The notes below the pieces were generated by a model. That model did not search any database. It was not told the DNA's origin and was given only the letters and a program-made list of their open reading frames with translations. The position numbers and the translations under genes are program-made. Source: Candidatus Peregrinibacteria bacterium (GTDB taxonomy: Bacteria > Patescibacteriota > Gracilibacteria > CAIRYL01 > GCA-016699755). From it: a stretch of 41,355 nt of DNA. The stretch covers positions 1-41,355 of the forward strand of contig JANTGK010000008.1 in the NCBI GenBank assembly GCA_024762935.1, read 5' to 3'. The stretch's first letter is position 1, and each line of letters opens with the position of its first letter. Positions 40,602-41,355 of the stretch are shown piece by piece.

Positions 40602-41355
40602 CTATCGAATCTGCTTGAGGGTTTTATGTCCATTACTGCTGGACTCCATTTCAAGGCAGTATCCACCGTAGAACCTATCCTGGTGAGTTCTCCATTTTTG
40701 AGGAATAAAAATTCGGTATTTTCCATTTGCAGGAAGAGTCATTGACATTTCTTGAGAGAGAGTGCCTGTTACAGTTTTTTTAAATCGTACATCTCTGATG
40801 CGGTCATTAACTCTCATCTTTACTGCATTACCATTACTGATGCCTTCATAATCAGGATCGACCGTCATCCGAAGAGTGACTTGTTCATGTGCTGATCCAG
40901 AAAAAGTGAATACATCTCTGTCTCCTCCATAGCCAAGAGTGGTACAAACTGTTTGTTCACCTGATGATGCTTCACACGCATCACCAACTCCATCGTTATC
41001 AGCATCTGCTTGCCACTGATTTGGTACTGCAGGGCAGTTATCTGTATTATCAGGTACGTTGTCGTTATCACTATCTAATGGTGTACCAGTGATTACAGGA
41101 ATAAGTGATTTGCTTCCTCCTCCTCCATTTCCGAGTTGTCCAAACCAATCTTCTCCCCAGCAATATACATCTCCATTTGATCGGTATCCGCAGCTATGAT
41201 TCATTTCACTTCCAATACTGGCCCAATCCGTATATCCACCGGCAACTTCCGTTGGTACAAGGCGTTGAGTGGTGGTTCCATCACCGACTCGACCGGAGTC
41301 ATTTTTACCCCAGCAGTATCCTTGTCCATTTGCTCGTACTCCACAAGAGTAATGA
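40602..41355 (-). CDS. RCC1-repeat / thrombospondin type 3 secreted protein, 5'-truncated by the window edge
   Basis: About 250 C-terminal residues are visible; the frame is open to the last base of the window. First come RCC1-like propeller repeats: HYSCGVRANGQGYCWGKNDSG and, 50 residues later, MNHSCGYRSNGDVYCWGEDW with GQLGNG. Next is a thrombospondin type 3 calcium-binding segment (DSDNDNVPDNTDNCP, DADNDGVGDACE). The last 115 residues form a beta domain like bacterial pre-peptidase/PPC C-terminal domains (DRDVFTFSGSAHEQVTLRM; GKYRIFIPQ). The internal ATG at 41204 is not the real start because the repeat pattern runs through it. It is probably an extracellular, calcium-stabilised binding protein. 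No C-terminal anchor seen. Confidence 0.85.
   Translation of the reverse strand, partial: HYSCGVRANGQGYCWGKNDSGRVGDGTTTQRLVPTEVAGGYTDWASIGSEMNHSCGYRSNGDVYCWGEDWFGQLGNGGGGSKSLIPVITGTPLDSDNDNVPDNTDNCPAVPNQWQADADNDGVGDACEASSGEQTVCTTLGYGGDRDVFTFSGSAHEQVTLRMTVDPDYEGISNGNAVKMRVNDRIRDVRFKKTVTGTLSQEMSMTLPANGKYRIFIPQKWRTHQDRFYGGYCLEMESSSNGHKTLKQIR

Noticed and set aside
1-41355. UGA-recoded genetic code (Gracilibacteria/Absconditabacteria type)
   Set aside because: Conserved genes such as metK, ispDF and the DUF3048 gene end in TGA at the expected family length, and I saw no in-frame UGA inside conserved domains.

Overview
The window is a bacterial chromosome segment with standard stop codon use: metK, the DUF3048 gene and ispDF all end in TGA, so UGA is not read as glycine. 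Base composition is AT-rich by eye. Gene types and architecture fit the Candidate Phyla Radiation (Patescibacteria). These include a PrgI/TraC-like pair, many very large secreted multi-Ig proteins with GWI-type tryptophan repeats, a DUF3048 protein, short intergenic gaps and few clear Shine-Dalgarno sites. A Peregrinibacteria-like lineage is plausible but unproven. Both ends are open. The left end is a direct repeat beside what looks like the 3' end of a tRNA, and the right end cuts an RCC1-repeat gene, so the window may be a contig that broke at repeats.

Layout. 1-1634: repeat and tRNA remnant, then (minus strand) PrgI- and TraC-like proteins of a type IV secretion-like apparatus. 1749-3694 (minus): MEP-pathway isoprenoid genes ispE and an ispD-ispF fusion. 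3790-11027: housekeeping genes metG, a CPA2 antiporter, an ArsC-family reductase, metK, a small membrane protein, rlmN and lysA. 11110-14070 (plus): a glycosyltransferase, a small possible DciA-like protein, a lipoprotein and a VanX-type D,D-dipeptidase. 14211-19727: an 1838-residue secreted protein. 19876-24170: pgk, tRNA-Leu(CAA), rplY (bL25), a DUF3048 protein and queA.

24352-36918 (minus) is the most striking part: a tightly packed, roughly 12.5 kb operon-like run of seven genes for secreted, lipid-anchored or membrane-anchored proteins. Read 5' to 3', it encodes a cohesin-like lipoprotein; an 838-residue protein with two DUF11 domains and a C-terminal dockerin-like module; a 2186-residue protein with two N-terminal cohesin-like domains, many Ig-like modules, two DUF11 domains and a C-terminal dockerin; a second cohesin-like lipoprotein; a cohesin/fibronectin-III protein with a C-terminal membrane anchor; an acidic double-anchored membrane protein; and a small membrane protein. 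I see no glycoside hydrolase or other catalytic domain. It looks like a structural, cell-surface cohesin-dockerin assembly rather than a degradative cellulosome.

37191-41355: a small membrane protein, an NSS-family sodium symporter, a 460-base mostly non-coding gap, clpP, an unrecognised gene, and the 3' part of an RCC1/thrombospondin-type-3 secreted protein with a clear terminator. Several promoter-like sequences lie so close to the start codon that transcripts would be leaderless or nearly so. A promoter in front of tRNA-Leu would start transcription within a base or two of the mature tRNA end.
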